Source: JAJTZA01 sp041744075
GTDB lineage: Bacteria > Verrucomicrobiota > Verrucomicrobiia > Chthoniobacterales > Terrimicrobiaceae
Direction of reading: 5' to 3'
Assembly: GCA_041744075.1 (NCBI GenBank)
Contig: JBGTLQ010000375.1
Location: 1 to 34,952 of the forward strand
Length of the DNA stretch: 34,952 nucleotides
In this document: one piece after another, positions 23,345-31,267 of the stretch
How the letters are laid out: every line of letters starts with the position of its first letter
How positions within the stretch are numbered: position 1 is the stretch's first letter
Made by a program: the position numbers and the translations under genes
Notes under the pieces: generated by a model
Told to the model about the DNA's origin: nothing
The model's input: only the letters and a program-made list of their open reading frames with translations
Databases searched by the model: none

Positions 23345-25375
23345 ATGAAGAGCCAGTTTCCAAATTTTTTTCTGGGGGCCTGCCTGATAGCAGCCACGTC
23401 CATTCCCACCGCCGCCCAAAGTCCCACCCCCACACCACCACCGCTTCCTCAGCCCCAGCGCTACAATTTGCAGGATCTTCCAGCGGTTGACAAAATCACT
23501 CCGCCGCCCTTGCCCGGGACCACGCCTTTTGCAATCCCCACGCCAAGTCCCACACCCACTCCTTCCCCAACACCATCGCCCACGCCGGCCCCGACGCCGC
23601 TTCCCGATGGGACGATGCCCCTCACTCCGCCCCCCCTGCCAACACCCGTCCTGTCGGATGCCTCGATCATGGATCAGGAGTTCAACATTCCGATCCCTGA
23701 GCCCACTCAGACACCTGAACCGTTGCGTTCAACATCTGAGACTCCGAGACTCCAAGAGAGTGAAAACACCGCCATGCAGCAACAGATGGTCATGACTGGA
23801 TTTGAAAAATCGCTCGCCGGCCTGATTGCCAAACAACGGAACGCCAAAGTGGCAGACTTGAAGCTGGATGAAGCCGTACAGATCGCGCTGCGTCAGAACC
23901 CGGATGTCCTGAACGCGATCCAGCAGATTCGCCTCACCCGCGGTCAACTCATTGAAGTGGTGGCTCAGGCAGTTCCACAAATTGGGATCGCGAGCGGTTA
24001 TAATCAGAATGCCGCCTCCCTCAGCCCGAACCGTTCCGGCCCCTCTCGTCTCAGCATCCCGAATCCTTCGGGTGGTGCCCCCACGATTTTGGATTTGAAT
24101 ACCAACCCGGCGTCGCAGAACCAGACATGGAACATTCAATTCCAGGCCACTCAGCTCATCTTTGATGGTGGAGCGACCATTGCAGGGATTCAAGCTGGAG
24201 ATGCAGCCTACGAAAGCGCTTTTTTCTCCCTGCGCTCCACCGTCGATTCCATTGTTTCCCAAGTGATTGCTCAATTTTATCAGGTCGTGCTCAACCGCGC
24301 GCTCATCGTGGCCCAGCAACAAAACGTGTCGCTGCTCGAGCAGCAAGTGAAGGACCAACAAAACCGTTTTGATGCGGGCACGGTGCCACGGTTTAACGTC
24401 CTTCAAGCGGAGGTGGCCCTCGCCAACGCGAAGCCGCCGCTCATTCAGGCCGAGAACGCCTACCGGATTTCGCTTTACCAACTCGTGCGTTTGCTCGGAA
24501 TGGACTATCCGAAAGGCAACCCCAGCGAAGTGCCTTTTAATGTGGTGGGCACCCTGGGCTACCATCCGAAGGAGATCGACACCGATACCTCCATTCGCGT
24601 GGCCATTGCCCGCAACCCCTCCCTCAAAGCCCAACGTCAAAACATTCTCGTTCAGGCTGCCAATGTGGGGGTGCAGTTTGCCGGATACCTCCCCTCCTTG
24701 AATGCCAATGTTGGTTACCAGATTCAAAATGACACAACCAGCAGCGACTTGGGCGACAATCTCACAGGCTGGTTTTTTGGCGCCACCGGATCATGGAATA
24801 TTTGGGATGGCGGAGCAACCTATGGCCGCGTGGCCCAAGCAAAAGCCCAGCTGAACCAAATCAAAAACACTTACGATGATGCTGTGCGAACCGTCGTTTT
24901 AAATGTGCAGGAAGCAATTTCAAACCTCCAGCAGGCGAAGGAGACCATTGACAGTCAGACAGCCAGTGTGGTCCAAGCCACGGAGGCTCTCCGCCTGGCC
25001 CGTGAGCGTTTGGATGCAGGGGCCGGTACCCAGCTCGACGTGTTGAATGCTCAAGTCCAGCTTCTCCAGTCCCAAACCAATGTGCTGCAGGCGCGCTATG
25101 ACTATATTGCCGCCATGGCCGCTTATGACTTGGCCCTCTCTTTGGATACCCAATATGTGGAGACCTTTGATGATCCACTCATCCGTCCGCTGAATCCTCA
25201 AAGCCTGGACCGTGCGGAAAAGAAAACCTTTGAGCGTGTGACCAATCCCGACCGTCCACAACCAAAACTCCCACGGCAAATGCGCGATCAGGATCCCATC
25301 GTTACCATCCTGGAAGGCGCCCCTTCGCCCAGCCCCGCCCCCAAAAAACGGCTGCCGACCGGGCTGCGCAAATAA
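23345..25375 (+). CDS. TolC-family outer membrane efflux protein with proline-rich N-terminus
   Basis: A 676-residue protein. A signal peptide (MKSQFPNFFLGACLIAATSIPTAAQ) is followed by about 110 residues very rich in Pro, Thr and Ser (repeated PTPSPTP). The trimeric channel domain starts at about residue 170 with LKLDEAVQIALRQNPDVLNAIQQIRLTRGQL, and the second structural repeat begins near IDTDTSIRVAIARNPSLKAQRQNIL. Coiled-coil segments such as VVLNVQEAISNLQQAKETID and LDAGAGTQLDVLNAQVQLLQ are typical. The C-terminus is again Pro-rich (PSPSPAPKKR). TolC-type channels conduct drugs or proteins across the outer membrane together with an RND or ABC pump. No pump or periplasmic adaptor is in the window. 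It is co-transcribed with the upstream MarR gene and the AlgH-like gene 3 nt downstream. Confidence 0.92.
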   Translation: MKSQFPNFFLGACLIAATSIPTAAQSPTPTPPPLPQPQRYNLQDLPAVDKITPPPLPGTTPFAIPTPSPTPTPSPTPSPTPAPTPLPDGTMPLTPPPLPTPVLSDASIMDQEFNIPIPEPTQTPEPLRSTSETPRLQESENTAMQQQMVMTGFEKSLAGLIAKQRNAKVADLKLDEAVQIALRQNPDVLNAIQQIRLTRGQLIEVVAQAVPQIGIASGYNQNAASLSPNRSGPSRLSIPNPSGGAPTILDLNTNPASQNQTWNIQFQATQLIFDGGATIAGIQAGDAAYESAFFSLRSTVDSIVSQVIAQFYQVVLNRALIVAQQQNVSLLEQQVKDQQNRFDAGTVPRFNVLQAEVALANAKPPLIQAENAYRISLYQLVRLLGMDYPKGNPSEVPFNVVGTLGYHPKEIDTDTSIRVAIARNPSLKAQRQNILVQAANVGVQFAGYLPSLNANVGYQIQNDTTSSDLGDNLTGWFFGATGSWNIWDGGATYGRVAQAKAQLNQIKNTYDDAVRTVVLNVQEAISNLQQAKETIDSQTASVVQATEALRLARERLDAGAGTQLDVLNAQVQLLQSQTNVLQARYDYIAAMAAYDLALSLDTQYVETFDDPLIRPLNPQSLDRAEKKTFERVTNPDRPQPKLPRQMRDQDPIVTILEGAPSPSPAPKKRLPTGLRK

Positions 25376-25378
25376 GTC

Positions 25379-25921
25379 ATGAAAAATGATGGTCTTCCGA
25401 TCAGTGACCTGAGCGGTTCGATTCTTGTTTCACATCCTGCACTCACGGATCCAAACTTTCGGCGGACAATTCTTTTTATCACCCATCACGACCCCGAAAC
25501 CGGAGCCGCCGGTTATGTGCTGAATCGCCCGCTCGATTCCAGCCTGCCGGTGAGCGGGGAAAGCCCCGAACAATCGGTTGAGCTCTATTATGGTGGTCCC
25601 GTCGAAACCAATGCCCTGACCCTCGTCAGCCTGCAATGGCGGAAACCTCAGGGGATCCTGGCATTTCATTCCTTCGAATTCACAGGCGACAAAATTCCCA
25701 CCGAATGGTCCCACGGGTTGCGGGCCTTTGCCGGATATTCCGGTTGGGGAGCCGGGCAGTTGGAAAGCGAAATCCAACACAAAGCCTGGCTCGTTTTTCC
25801 TCCCTCCGAAGAACTCATCTGCCTCCAAAATCCCCATGATGCCTGGCAAGAAATCATGCGCAAATCCGGGTCCTTGCTTGCCCTTCTGGCTGCTGCACCG
25901 GATGATCCTTCCCTCAATTAA
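25379..25921 (+). CDS. YqgE/AlgH family protein (UPF0301)
   Basis: A 180-residue protein starting 3 nt after the TolC-like gene. Family segments are LSGSILVSHPALTDPNFRRT near the start, followed by TILFITHHD, GAAGYVLNRPLD, YYGGPVE, and RAFAGYSGWGAGQLESEI. YqgE/AlgH proteins are cytoplasmic and widespread in Gram-negative bacteria. Pseudomonas AlgH is linked to alginate regulation, but the biochemical role is unknown. The arrangement after an efflux gene is not one I know, so the pairing may simply be shared transcription. Confidence 0.93.
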   Translation: MKNDGLPISDLSGSILVSHPALTDPNFRRTILFITHHDPETGAAGYVLNRPLDSSLPVSGESPEQSVELYYGGPVETNALTLVSLQWRKPQGILAFHSFEFTGDKIPTEWSHGLRAFAGYSGWGAGQLESEIQHKAWLVFPPSEELICLQNPHDAWQEIMRKSGSLLALLAAAPDDPSLN

Positions 25922-26032
25922 TTTCTCATCATGATCAACCCCCGCCCACAAGCTCTCGAGCAAAATCGTAAACCAGGCCTATGAAGTGGTACCAACACGT
26001 CATGGCCCACAACGACCTGGTGTAGTCCGGGG

Positions 26033-26293
26033 CTACCCCTGATTCGCCTCAATAAAGTCGGCAATGGTGTTCACACAGACAAAAGACTGACGTGCCACTT
26101 CGGCGCTCGGAGTCGGTACGCCGAACGTCTTCTCAATGGCCACCGCAAGCTCAAGGGCATCAATCGAATCCAGCGCCAGACCGTCTGGGCTGAAAAGCAG
26201 GGCATGATCAGCAAGCTCCTCGGGCTGCATCTTCAACATCAGGCTCTCCACAAGCATGGACTTCACTCTGGCTTTCAAATCGTCATCGGACAT
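26033..26293 (-). CDS. Acyl carrier protein (orphan)
   Basis: An 86-residue acidic four-helix protein with the phosphopantetheine attachment site in LALDSIDALELAVAIEK (Ser 43). The N-terminal helix DDLKARVKSMLVESLML and the loop LFSPDGLALDS fit the ACP fold. The DSID motif, rather than DSLD, is typical of specialised ACPs as opposed to fatty-acid AcpP. No fabD, fabG, fabF, ketosynthase, acyltransferase or phosphopantetheinyl transferase is adjacent. It shares the strand with the lipoprotein and ddl genes upstream (67-nt gap), so it could be their last operon member. The pathway it serves is unknown. Confidence 0.88.
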   Translation of the reverse strand: MSDDDLKARVKSMLVESLMLKMQPEELADHALLFSPDGLALDSIDALELAVAIEKTFGVPTPSAEVARQSFVCVNTIADFIEANQG

Positions 26294-26360
26294 ATAGGTT
26301 CACCAAAATAAACAGGCGACCACCCGAAGTGCCAGCCCGCAATCACGGGAGCCTTTCTGC

Positions 26361-26858
26361 CTATTTCTTTCTGAAGATCACCGCATCCCCGGAATCAGGG
26401 TCACCAAAACCAAAAATCAGCCCGTCAACTTTCTTTCGGCCCGTGAATCCGGGAGAACTCAGATGGTCAGGAAGTCCGTCGATCCAAAGCCCTTCGCGAT
26501 CTTTCAGGCTTCCCGTTCCGTTATCAATACTCCCAACCACGGCCTGCTCCCAAACACCTTCCAACACTCGGAAATCCTCGAAACGATAGTCGAAACCCTG
26601 ACGTGTCTCCGAAAAATAGGGAAAATTGGAGGCGGTAAAACGCCCATCCCTGTAAATTCGCAAGGAGGGTGGAACAGGCAGCTCCTGAATTTGTTCGCGA
26701 ATCCCGGGCGCATAACTCTCCATAAAGATCGTCTCCAGTTCATACTCACCCTCGATCTCATCCACCGATGGCTTCTCGGTCGTGTAGGTGTGCGCATGGG
26801 GATCGTATTGGCAGCCTGTGAAAGCGAGAAGGGCCACAAGACAGATGAAGGGTTTCAC
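26361..26858 (-). CDS. Small putative lipoprotein of unknown function
   Basis: A GTG start at 26858 gives a classic lipoprotein signal, MKPFICLVALLAFTGC, with lipobox LAFTGC, followed by QYDPHAHTYTTEKPS. A longer frame from 26939 would overlap ddl and lacks a proper signal, so it is rejected. The mature domain of about 150 residues is beta-rich in appearance (DEIEGEYELETIFMES, PSLRIYRDGRFTASNFPYF, GVWEQAVVGSIDNGTGSL, VDGLIFGFGDPDSGDAVIF). Its opening GEYEL and the strand series hint at a lipocalin-like barrel, but I recognise no family. It follows ddl by 16 nt and is probably co-transcribed. Confidence 0.72.
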   Translation of the reverse strand: MKPFICLVALLAFTGCQYDPHAHTYTTEKPSVDEIEGEYELETIFMESYAPGIREQIQELPVPPSLRIYRDGRFTASNFPYFSETRQGFDYRFEDFRVLEGVWEQAVVGSIDNGTGSLKDREGLWIDGLPDHLSSPGFTGRKKVDGLIFGFGDPDSGDAVIFRKK

Positions 26859-26874
26859 AATGATAGTTGGCGGC

Positions 26875-27885
26875 TCAGGAATTGTCGGCGCCTCGAAGGG
26901 CAAGTCGACAAATGCGGTCACAAAGTTCGGGAAACTCAATTCCGGCCACGGCTGCGGATTTTGGCAGTAAGCTAGTTGCCGTCATTCCTGGAAGTGTGTT
27001 TGCCTCCAAACAGTAGAGACGGCCATCGTCAGCAAGACGGAAGTCGATTCGACTGTAACACTCCAGCTTCAGAGCCCGATGCGCAAGAAGCCCCAAGCGT
27101 TGTACCTCAGCGGTCAATTCTTCTGAGATTGGTGCAGGAAAAATCTCTTCGGCACCACCGACCTGATATTTGCTGGCGTAATCAAAGGTCTCCGAGTGAA
27201 GGGGCCGGATTTCCCCCACGGCCAGAGCCTGCTCGTCAAGAATACCTACCGTCAACTCCCGCCCAGCGATGAATTGCTCAATCATAATCTCATCATCAAA
27301 TGTTGCCGCTTTAGCAATCGCGGAATCAAGCAAGGCAGGATCGCGGACAATCGAAAGACCAACGCTTGATCCTTGTTTGTTCGGCTTCACCACAGCAGGG
27401 AAACCGACGACCTTGGCCACCTGCTCCGCATCTGTGGGAGCCATGATCCATTCAGGGGTTGGAACGCCGGCAGCTCGCAGGAGATGCTTGGAGATGTCCT
27501 TGTCCATCGCAATCGCGCTTCCGCGATGTCCTGTCCCCGTGTATGGAATGCCAAGCATTTTCAAAAATGCCTGCACACTCCCGTCTTCACCCGAGCCACC
27601 ATGCAAGGCAAGCATCACAACATCAACAGCGCTCAGATCGGGTGCATTCGCAATGGCAAGGGCCTGATCGTGCATCCTTGCCAAGGATTCCTGAGCCGGA
27701 GGAAACGGATCCACTTTCGCCTCCAAAACCGCATCCACTTCCGCCGCTGAAAGAAAACCCCGCGAAGTGTCGATGGCAAGCACTTCATGACCCGCCAACC
27801 GCAAAGCACGAATGACCTGCCCACCACTCGCCAGGGAAACATCCCGCTCCTCACTCGTGCCACCAAAGAGAACTGCGATCTTCAT
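26875..27885 (-). CDS. ddl: D-alanine--D-alanine ligase
   Basis: Joins two D-alanines with ATP for the peptidoglycan precursor. The 336-residue ATP-grasp enzyme shows MKIAVLFGGTSEERDVSLASG at the N-terminus and LHGGSGEDGSVQAFLKMLGIPYTG for the first domain. KPNKQGSSVGLSIV forms the ATP and omega-loop region, with DEIMIEQFIAGRELTVGIL in the central domain. The metal and product end is RIDFRLADDGRLYCLEANTLPGMT. The catalytic region is intact. The ATG at 27885 gives the standard N-terminus. About 61 nt upstream lies the inner-facing arm of a paired repeat (27947-28086), the same placement seen before the accessory gene units to the right. Confidence 0.96.
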   Translation of the reverse strand: MKIAVLFGGTSEERDVSLASGGQVIRALRLAGHEVLAIDTSRGFLSAAEVDAVLEAKVDPFPPAQESLARMHDQALAIANAPDLSAVDVVMLALHGGSGEDGSVQAFLKMLGIPYTGTGHRGSAIAMDKDISKHLLRAAGVPTPEWIMAPTDAEQVAKVVGFPAVVKPNKQGSSVGLSIVRDPALLDSAIAKAATFDDEIMIEQFIAGRELTVGILDEQALAVGEIRPLHSETFDYASKYQVGGAEEIFPAPISEELTAEVQRLGLLAHRALKLECYSRIDFRLADDGRLYCLEANTLPGMTATSLLPKSAAVAGIEFPELCDRICRLALRGADNS

Positions 27886-27946
27886 CGAACAAGACTGTCG
27901 AAGAAACTCAAAATGTTCAAACTAGAAGGACGGAGAGAAAACCAAT

Positions 27947-28086
27947 TTGAAACAGAAGGCAGCAAAGAAAGCGAAGGGGCGGGATCAGCATCGGCTTCGC
28001 CGCTTAAGTGCCAGACACCGAATCCTTCAAGAAGCGCCCATTCCCTCTCCCTGTCTTTCTTTGCTACCTTTGCTGACTTCTGTTTC
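27947..28086. repeat. Paired inverted 9-nt-periodic repeat, site A
   Basis: The left arm (27947-27978, core GAAACAGAAGGCAGCAAAG) and the right arm (28055-28086), read on the - strand (core GAAACAGAAGTCAGCAAAG), match at about 24 of 29 positions and point toward each other. Each arm is three 9-nt units with central AAG. The 76-nt spacer is not related to those of sites B and C. Short open frames here (Lys/Ala-rich) are products of the repeat. Confidence 0.75.
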
Positions 28087-28180
28087 ATGTTCCTTTCAAT
28101 TTGTCTTATCCTTGATCATTCGGGAGCTATCCGGGTGGCTGGTTGCAGCGAGATCTGGATCAAACACGTAAACCATCTTT

Positions 28181-28897
28181 TCATAAAATGGGATCGCATC
28201 GGTCGCAACATTCAGCACCTCTTGTGATGAAGAGAGCTTGATTTCCGTTTTTTTGAAGCTCGTAATCGACCTCTCTAATTTCTGCCAGATACCCGCTCTT
28301 ACCCAAGTCCTCGATGATGAGATCCAAGTAAGGCGACCTCTCTTGTTTGAGTGTGAGGATGGGGAACACCCTCACCTCCTTCGCAATTCTGCACATCTCA
28401 AAAATAGAGACGCAGTGAAAATCATAGGTGAAATGCTCCGAATAAAGGAACAAAAAGTGGGAGCATAGCGCCAGCTCGAACTTCTGGTCTGGAAACTCAA
28501 GAGACGGGAATTCTCCTGCCTGGTATCTTCCGTCTAATTTACCGGTCTCAAAATCGCTCAAGAACAGATCGAGGGCATGCCTTCGGTTTCTAAGCAAATC
28601 GTCAGGGTCCGTGTGATATTTCCATGTCCAGGACTCGGGACTGCATCGCACCTGACTCATCACCGCATCAACGCTTTCTTCAAACCGAGTGGCAATTTCT
28701 ATTGCTGTAAATCCGTAGATTGGATCAAAGGACACGACACGCCCCCCTTGCCTGGTCAGATCAGCATTAAAACTGGCCGGACCATCGCCACACCCGACAA
28801 TGGATTTTTGAAGATCCTCATCTGCCAGCGTGAACATGAGTCGATACTCGGCGAGCGACCTTTCCCAAGGAATAACTTTATCGAGTGAGACTGGCAT
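28181..28897 (-). CDS. Putative SAM-dependent methyltransferase
   Basis: About 238 residues from the ATG at 28897 (MPVSLDKVIPWERSLAEY); an ATG at 28933 is also possible. KSIVGCGDGPASFNADL resembles methyltransferase motif I (hydrophobic strand, GxGxG-like loop), and GGRVVSFDPIYGF would be motif II with the ribose-binding acidic residue. FELALCSHFLFLYSEHF corresponds to motif IV and the following helix, and EVRVFPILTL to a later strand. Catalytic target unknown. The start overlaps the stop of the upstream methyltransferase by about 20 nt, so the two and the HAD gene form one unit. The 3' end is followed by the repeat pair A. Confidence 0.7.
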   Translation of the reverse strand: MPVSLDKVIPWERSLAEYRLMFTLADEDLQKSIVGCGDGPASFNADLTRQGGRVVSFDPIYGFTAIEIATRFEESVDAVMSQVRCSPESWTWKYHTDPDDLLRNRRHALDLFLSDFETGKLDGRYQAGEFPSLEFPDQKFELALCSHFLFLYSEHFTYDFHCVSIFEMCRIAKEVRVFPILTLKQERSPYLDLIIEDLGKSGYLAEIREVDYELQKNGNQALFITRGAECCDRCDPIL

Positions 28898-29600
28898 ACC
28901 TTTCTGTGAGTCTGCAAAGATAATGGCCGTCATCCTCCCTATCAAGCAGAGTGGCCTCCCAATCCAATGCCTCACAAACACATGCGAGCGATGGAAAATC
29001 AATGTGTAACCATCGGAACGGCATAGAAAATGATCCTTCGCAATCCATCGTGAAGTTTTGACAGCCTGCTGGACAACCCGAAGCTAAATTCTTTTCGCGA
29101 TAAGCGATATGCTGCGGATTGGTGGTTATGCTCACATCGAGGGAATCGCATACAATCTGACCACCCGGAAGGATGAGATCATGTGCGTTCCGCAAGAAGC
29201 GTTTTAGGCCGTCGATGTCACCCGTCATGCCAATGCCGTTCATCAGCATCAACAACGTATCGTATTGCCTTCCTGAATATGTAAGGATGTCAGCAACCAC
29301 CACATCCGTCAGGCCACGATCTTTCATGATAACTTCCAACTCAGGAAGAATCTCCAAGGAAGTCACCTTAAGACCTCGGCGAATGAGTTCCAGCGAATGC
29401 CTCCCTGCGGCACACCCAATATCCAAGACATGTCCACGGCATTCATCCAGCGCCTTGATCTCCAATTGAGAAAAGTTGCCGGAATCGAAGAAAAAAGAAG
29501 CCGGAACAGGTTGTTGAAACCCGTCGTCTCGGCGGATGATGAATGCCGCTTCGCAGTTGCCTTCATGGTAGTCGAACAATGCTTGCGAAAAGGGGTTCAT
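28878..29600 (-). CDS. Class I SAM-dependent methyltransferase
   Basis: A 240-residue protein with a clear motif I, HVLDIGCAAGRHSLEL (58-71), then motif II LKVTSLEILPE, motif IV YDTLLMLMNGIGMTGD and LPGGQIVCDSLD. The N-terminal residues (SQALFDYHEGNCEAAFIIRRDDG) likely form a substrate lid. Acceptor unknown. The start ATG sits in the stop region of the HAD gene (29597-29600, ATGA), and the second methyltransferase overlaps its 3' end. This strict coupling suggests that the three proteins act together, perhaps on one small molecule, but there is no direct indication of the substrate. Confidence 0.85.
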   Translation of the reverse strand: MNPFSQALFDYHEGNCEAAFIIRRDDGFQQPVPASFFFDSGNFSQLEIKALDECRGHVLDIGCAAGRHSLELIRRGLKVTSLEILPELEVIMKDRGLTDVVVADILTYSGRQYDTLLMLMNGIGMTGDIDGLKRFLRNAHDLILPGGQIVCDSLDVSITTNPQHIAYREKNLASGCPAGCQNFTMDCEGSFSMPFRWLHIDFPSLACVCEALDWEATLLDREDDGHYLCRLTERYASLTR

Positions 29601-30319
29601 TTTTTGACTATACCTTTTTCGTCAGTTCGGGGATACGGTTCAGCTGTTCTATTGAGCAGGAAAGATAGCTCGTAAAGGTCACGAACCTCGAAAGTGGGAC
29701 CAGGAAGATTCTCGGGGAGATTCCGTCCTTGGCGGTTAATCCACGCCGTATCGATGCCTGCGGCGGCTGCACCGCGAATATCAGAGGATATCGAATCACC
29801 CACATGAAGCACGGAAGCGGCGTCAACGCTCATCAAGGCCAATGCGTCCCGGAAAATCTCAGGACGAGGTTTGTAGGCCTTGCTGATTTCGCTTGTGATC
29901 AGATTAGTGAATGACCACCCGTGTGAGCCAGCCGCTGAAAGGATATCTTCGGTATCAATGTTTGACACAATGCAGATCGGCAGTGGACATGATGACAAAA
30001 ACCCAGCGCTGTCAGCGAATGCCAAAGGACGCCGCCAGTATTCGAATAATTCGGCTGATGCTTGTTCTGGATCGCCAGACACATCATATTCCGACATGGC
30101 AGATGACAGCGAAAGCAGCTCGATCTCTCTCTGGCTTTGAAAGGTCCCGGCAAATGAGTTAAGGCATAGTTCGGAAAAGGTCTTCGACCAGTATTCTGCA
30201 AATTGGATTTGAGCGTCCTCCTTCGAGTTTGTTACACGGGAGCAAATTGCAGAAATGATGGCGTCATCTTCCGCAACAAGTGTGCCATAGAAATCGAGGA
30301 ATAAAGCGCGATACTTCAT
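29597..30319 (-). CDS. HAD-superfamily hydrolase (dehalogenase-like nucleophile motif)
   Basis: A 240-residue HAD-IA protein. Motif I is ALFLDFYGTLV with the nucleophile D9, but Tyr at +2, as in haloacid dehalogenases, instead of the acid/base Asp of classical phosphatases. Motif II is CIVSNID, motif III the Lys in SKAYKPRPEIF, and motif IV HVGDSISSDIRGA. A helical cap lies between 20 and 100. The ATG at 30319 is chosen because it places D9 normally; the longer frame from 30442 crosses the repeat arm of site B. It is the first gene of a three-gene unit (HAD, two methyltransferases). Substrate unknown. Confidence 0.87.
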   Translation of the reverse strand: MKYRALFLDFYGTLVAEDDAIISAICSRVTNSKEDAQIQFAEYWSKTFSELCLNSFAGTFQSQREIELLSLSSAMSEYDVSGDPEQASAELFEYWRRPLAFADSAGFLSSCPLPICIVSNIDTEDILSAAGSHGWSFTNLITSEISKAYKPRPEIFRDALALMSVDAASVLHVGDSISSDIRGAAAAGIDTAWINRQGRNLPENLPGPTFEVRDLYELSFLLNRTAEPYPRTDEKGIVKK

Positions 30320-30700
30320 GGTTCGATGTTCATTTGGTGAAGCATGTTCTCCTAGCGGCAAGCAGGTATTGATTCCGGAAATTGGAACAGAAGGTAGCAA
30401 AGGTAGCGAAGAAGGACAGCAGGAATGGAGGGAACATCTCAACCAGTATGTGGTTTAAATTGCCGGCAGTTCTGCGCGTGAGCACCAAACGTGCAACAAT
30501 TCTACAGTCCAGACTGATGAGGGCTGGGTTAGGCAATTTGAACCAATAGCGGCCTGAAAGGACTCGATTTTTGAGGAAAATTCATCATCAAAAGGCAAGT
30601 TGTCGCGTGCTTTCAGCCCGCAATCTTTCCCCGTGCCGGAATCCAGGGCCTTCGACCCGGACTCTTAAATTCCGCGGCAGTGGCACTCACCCACTTGTAA
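30320..30700. other. Intergenic region of 381 bp holding repeat site B
   Basis: Apart from the two inverted arms at its ends (the right arm runs into the GrpB-like gene) the interior (30416-30713) shows no protein-like frame. A GTTAGGC heptamer at 30528-30534 matches the integron core consensus GTTRRRY, but no complementary RYYYAAC partner in a foldable attC arrangement was found. Confidence 0.5.
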
Positions 30701-30744
30701 TCACACCCTCTCAATCCTTCGTTTCCTTTGCGGCCTTCTCTTCC
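30384..30744. repeat. Paired inverted 9-nt-periodic repeat, site B
   Basis: The left arm at 30384-30415 (core GGAACAGAAGGTAGCAAAGG) and the right arm at 30716-30744, read on - (core GGAAGAGAAGGCCGCAAAGG), match at about 23 of 29 positions. The right arm lies within the 3' end of the GrpB-like gene. The spacer of about 300 nt is unlike those of A and C. Confidence 0.75.
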
Positions 30745-31267
30745 AAAATCTTCTGTCCGAGTCATGAAGCCATTTGAGGGCTTGGGCTTCATGGTGTTTC
30801 ACAAACGCATCTTTTCCCACGCAGTATCCATCCCAGCTTCCATCGCATTGTGCCGCTAATCGGATTTTTAGCTCACCATAGGCCTGCCGCACCTCGGGAT
30901 GGGCTTTTAGGTAATCCCGGAAAGCGAGATGTCGCACCACATGCGGATCACCCGCCTCGAATGCGTGAACATGATGGGTTCGATGAAATCCACCCTTTCG
31001 GAAATACCTTCTCCCCGGGATTCCGAATTCTCCCATGGCCTCATATCCCATTCGCTCCAATTGTGGAGTAGCTTCATCGAGGTCCGCCAGTGATCTGACT
31101 TCAAGAATTATGTCGATAATGGGCTTCGCAGGCAGTCCTTCGACCGCAGTGCTTCCAATGTGATACGCCTGAACGAGGATGTCTCCAAGTGCGATTGCAA
31201 TCGCCGCTCGCTCGATCTCGAATTTCCCGAACCAGAGAGGATTGTGAGGAACGACTTCGATTTTCAT
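30701..31267 (-). CDS. GrpB family protein (UPF0157)
   Basis: A 188-residue protein with the GrpB/nucleotidyltransferase-like signature VQAYHIGSTAVEGLPAKPIIDI (about 32-53). Next come the acidic strand ILEVRSLADLDEATPQL and GRRYFRKGGFHRTHHVHAFEAG, then a DYLKAHPEVRQAYGELK helix. Members are small nucleotidyltransferase-fold proteins of poorly known function and are often found in accessory regions. The last residues (from about 175, KRRPQRKRRIERV) are encoded by the repeat arm of site B, giving an abnormally basic tail. The family core ends around LKWLHDS. The start overlaps the upstream 209-residue gene by 4 nt (ATGA). Confidence 0.9.
   Translation of the reverse strand: MKIEVVPHNPLWFGKFEIERAAIAIALGDILVQAYHIGSTAVEGLPAKPIIDIILEVRSLADLDEATPQLERMGYEAMGEFGIPGRRYFRKGGFHRTHHVHAFEAGDPHVVRHLAFRDYLKAHPEVRQAYGELKIRLAAQCDGSWDGYCVGKDAFVKHHEAQALKWLHDSDRRFWKRRPQRKRRIERV

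Noticed and set aside
27882..28088. Small Lys/Ala-rich frames (for example starting MKQKSAKVAKKD) in repeat site A
   Set aside because: They are translations of the 9-nt periodic arms, appear symmetrically on both strands, and do not continue as plausible proteins.
30528..30534. GTTAGGC as an integron attC core site
   Set aside because: A single heptamer occurs often by chance; no complementary RYYYAAC site or L-box pairing was found within attC distance.
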